Source: Caulobacter mirabilis
Lineage (GTDB): Bacteria; Pseudomonadota; Alphaproteobacteria; Caulobacterales; Caulobacteraceae
Direction: 5' to 3'
Length of the DNA: 64,000 bases
NCBI RefSeq assembly: GCF_002749615.1
Contig: NZ_CP024201.1
Coordinates: forward strand, 1,488,001 to 1,552,000
A program made the translations under genes and the position numbers. A model generated the notes under the pieces. The model searched no databases. It was not told where the DNA came from and saw nothing but the letters and a program-made list of their open reading frames with translations. Every line of letters begins with the position of its first letter. Positions within the stretch are counted from its first letter, which is position 1. Shown here in pieces: positions 62,341 through 64,000 of this stretch.

Positions 62341-63552
62341 ATGGACCTCGCGTTCTCCGAAGAGGACAAGGCCTTCCAGCGCGAGGTCCGCGACTGGATC
62401 GCCGAGCACTACGACGCCGACCTGCGCAAGCAGATGTCGCAGTCCAAGAACGGCTATCTCGACAAGGCCGGACAGGTGAAATGGCAGAAGCTGCTGGCCG
62501 CGCGCGGCTGGGCGGCGCCGAACTGGCCGGTCGAGCACGGCGGGCCGGGCTTCACCTCCTCGCAGGCCTATATCTACAACATGGAGATGAGCCTGGCCGG
62601 CGCGCCGCGCTCCTCGCCCATGGGCCTGACCATGGTCGCTCCGGTGATCATGGCCTTCGGCTCGGACGAGCAGAAGAAGCAGCACCTGCCGCCGATCCTG
62701 CAGTCGGACATCTGGTGGTGCCAGGGCTATTCCGAGCCGGGCAGCGGCTCCGACCTGGCCAGCCTGTCGATGAAGGCGGAGCGTGACGGCGACGACTATG
62801 TCCTGAACGGCAGCAAGATCTGGACGACCCACGCCCAGTGGGCCGACTGGATGTTCTGCCTGGTGCGGACCGACGCCAGCGGCAAGCCGCAGCAGGGCAT
62901 CTCCTTCCTGCTTCTGCGGATGGACACGCCCGGCGTCTCGGTGAAGCCGCTGCCGACGCTGGACGGTCCGGCCGACGGCCAGCAGGAGATCAACCAGGTC
63001 TTCTTCGACAACGTCCGTGTCCCGGTCTCCAACCGCATCGGCGAAGAGGGCAAGGGCTGGACCTACGCCAAGTATCTGCTCGAGTTCGAACGCGGCAACG
63101 CCTTCGCCCCGGCGTTGATGCACGCCCTGAAGAAGGTGCGGACGATCGCCTCGGCGGAGTTCGGCGACGGCGGCGAGCCGCTGATCGGCGACCGCGACTT
63201 CCAGCGCAAGCTGGCCGAGATGGAAATCCAGGTCGCGACCCTGAACGCCACGGAGCTGCGCATCTTCTCGGCGATGGGGTCGGGCGAGCCGGTGGGGCCG
63301 GCCTCCTCGATGCTGAAATGCGCGGGGTCGGAAACCCAGCAGGCGATCACCGAACTGGCCCTTGAGGCGGTCGGAAACTACGCCGCGCCGTTCGTCCAGG
63401 ACACCTGGTCCGCGACCAACGAACCGCGGCCAGGGCCGGATCACGCCGGACCGGCGGCGCCCGCCTACTTCAACTATCGCAAGGCGTCGATCTACGCCGG
63501 CTCGAACGAGATCCAGCGCAACATCATGGCCAAGCTGGTTCTGGGGCTCTGA
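62341..63552 (+). CDS. Acyl-CoA dehydrogenase
   Basis: A 403-residue acyl-CoA dehydrogenase: N-terminal helical domain (DLAFSEEDKAFQREVRDWIAEHYDADL), middle FAD/substrate motif CQGYSEPGSGSDLASLSMKAERDGDDYVLNGSKIWTTHAQWADWMF (residues ~125-170), and C-terminal YRKASIYAGSNEIQRNIMAKLVLGL, the region that carries FAD contacts. A catalytic Glu is not obvious and may be shifted, as in some CoA-ester oxidases. Starts five bases after the ABM gene. Confidence 0.93.
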   Translation: MDLAFSEEDKAFQREVRDWIAEHYDADLRKQMSQSKNGYLDKAGQVKWQKLLAARGWAAPNWPVEHGGPGFTSSQAYIYNMEMSLAGAPRSSPMGLTMVAPVIMAFGSDEQKKQHLPPILQSDIWWCQGYSEPGSGSDLASLSMKAERDGDDYVLNGSKIWTTHAQWADWMFCLVRTDASGKPQQGISFLLLRMDTPGVSVKPLPTLDGPADGQQEINQVFFDNVRVPVSNRIGEEGKGWTYAKYLLEFERGNAFAPALMHALKKVRTIASAEFGDGGEPLIGDRDFQRKLAEMEIQVATLNATELRIFSAMGSGEPVGPASSMLKCAGSETQQAITELALEAVGNYAAPFVQDTWSATNEPRPGPDHAGPAAPAYFNYRKASIYAGSNEIQRNIMAKLVLGL

Positions 63553-63565
63553 GACCTCAGGAGCC

Positions 63566-64000
63566 TCAGGCCTCGGCGACCAGATCGGCGATCAGGTCGG
63601 GGGCCTGGAAGTAGATCAGCAGGCCGGCGTCCGGGATCAGGCGGTAGCGGACGTTCGGCAGGCCGTTCCAGGCCTCGCGGTTGCCGGCCAGGGCCACCGC
63701 CTCGCCCTCGACCACGATCCAGCCGGCGCCGCCGACGACCTCGGGCGGGGCCCAGCCCTCGGAATAGGCGCGGTGCTCGGCGGCGAAGCCGGCGCTGGTC
63801 CTGGCGAACATGCCCTGGGCGTCGCGGACCAACGTCTCAAGCACGCCGGGCTGCTCTAGGGTCGCGCTGTCGCAGGGCGGCGCCGCCAGGGCCTGGCGCA
63901 TCACGTCGGCCAGCAGCTCGGTCCGCGTCTGCCGGCGCAGGGTCTCGGCGACCAGCTCGATGATGTGGGGGCTGGTGATGAAGGCGCGGGCCACGGTCCC
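63566..64000 (-). CDS. Alpha/beta hydrolase, C-terminal part (5' end outside window)
   Basis: About 145 residues in an open frame to the window edge; the GTG at 63994 is not assumed to be the start. The end GGAGWIVVEGEAVALAGNREAWNGLPNVRYRLIPDAGLLIYFQAPDLIADLVAEA looks like the last strand-helix of an alpha/beta hydrolase (the catalytic His region is usually PDAGHLxxFxxP; here it reads PDAGLLIYFQAP, so the His is missing or replaced). Convergent with the acyl-CoA dehydrogenase. Confidence 0.6.
   Translation of the reverse strand, partial: GTVARAFITSPHIIELVAETLRRQTRTELLADVMRQALAAPPCDSATLEQPGVLETLVRDAQGMFARTSAGFAAEHRAYSEGWAPPEVVGGAGWIVVEGEAVALAGNREAWNGLPNVRYRLIPDAGLLIYFQAPDLIADLVAEA

Overview
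The window is about 64 kb of very GC-rich DNA with short intergenic gaps, many ATGA/GTGA start-stop overlaps and GTG starts. Its content (COQ7-type ubiquinone hydroxylase, two TonB-dependent receptors of the EEVVVTAQKR type, an ECF sigma/FecR pair, homogentisate and kynurenine catabolism, no methyl-accepting or IS genes) suggests an aerobic Gram-negative alphaproteobacterium, most likely in the Caulobacteraceae (Caulobacter/Phenylobacterium-like). That placement is inferred from gene style only.

Layout. 1-2.6 kb: a partial secreted-type protein, a PilZ protein, and a minus-strand set of COQ7, DsbB and YqaA. 2.7-12 kb: tyrosine degradation, with hppD alone and then a nine-gene plus-strand run (asparaginase, DegT-like protein, hmgA, cupin, small unknown, His-rich membrane protein, fumarylacetoacetase, MarR, M49-like peptidase). 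12.1-15.1 kb: an MpaB-type oxygenase divergent from a TetR regulator, tRNA-Leu(CAA), and a secreted SnoaL-like protein. 15.2-24 kb: a sugar/glycan locus (BadF-type kinase, GH4, ChbG/YdjC deacetylase, GPH symporter; facing them a TonB receptor-sulfatase operon; then a TetR) whose two promoters share an operator-like palindrome. 24-26.5 kb: Lrp regulator, kynA and kynU. 26.5-29.7 kb: bile-acid-type symporter, FAD dehydrogenase and TetR. 29.7-38 kb: a MacAB-TolC-like exporter operon preceded by six tandem paralogues of a small secreted protein family. 38.2-48.5 kb: STN-type TonB receptor, FecR, ECF sigma; phhB; SDR, TetR, MFS, YbjN-like protein and TauD dioxygenase, with one palindrome (GAACAnTGTTC) in front of the receptor, the MFS and the dioxygenase. 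48.5-56.7 kb: racemase and D-cysteine desulfhydrase, TPR protein, zinc metallopeptidase, RidA, membrane protein, TPP riboswitch-thiC, DUF4272. 56.7-58.9 kb: a visibly AT-richer two-gene insert (AAA ATPase plus probable PD-(D/E)xK protein). 59-64 kb: XRE regulators, small proteins, monooxygenase, acyl-CoA dehydrogenase and a partial hydrolase.

The most unusual items are the AT-rich ATPase/nuclease-like pair (candidate defence module), the six-paralogue secreted array abutting a tripartite exporter, and the two multi-promoter operator sets that define small TetR regulons. Several intergenic palindromic repeat families recur and are annotated. No CRISPR array, rRNA, transposase or prophage was seen.
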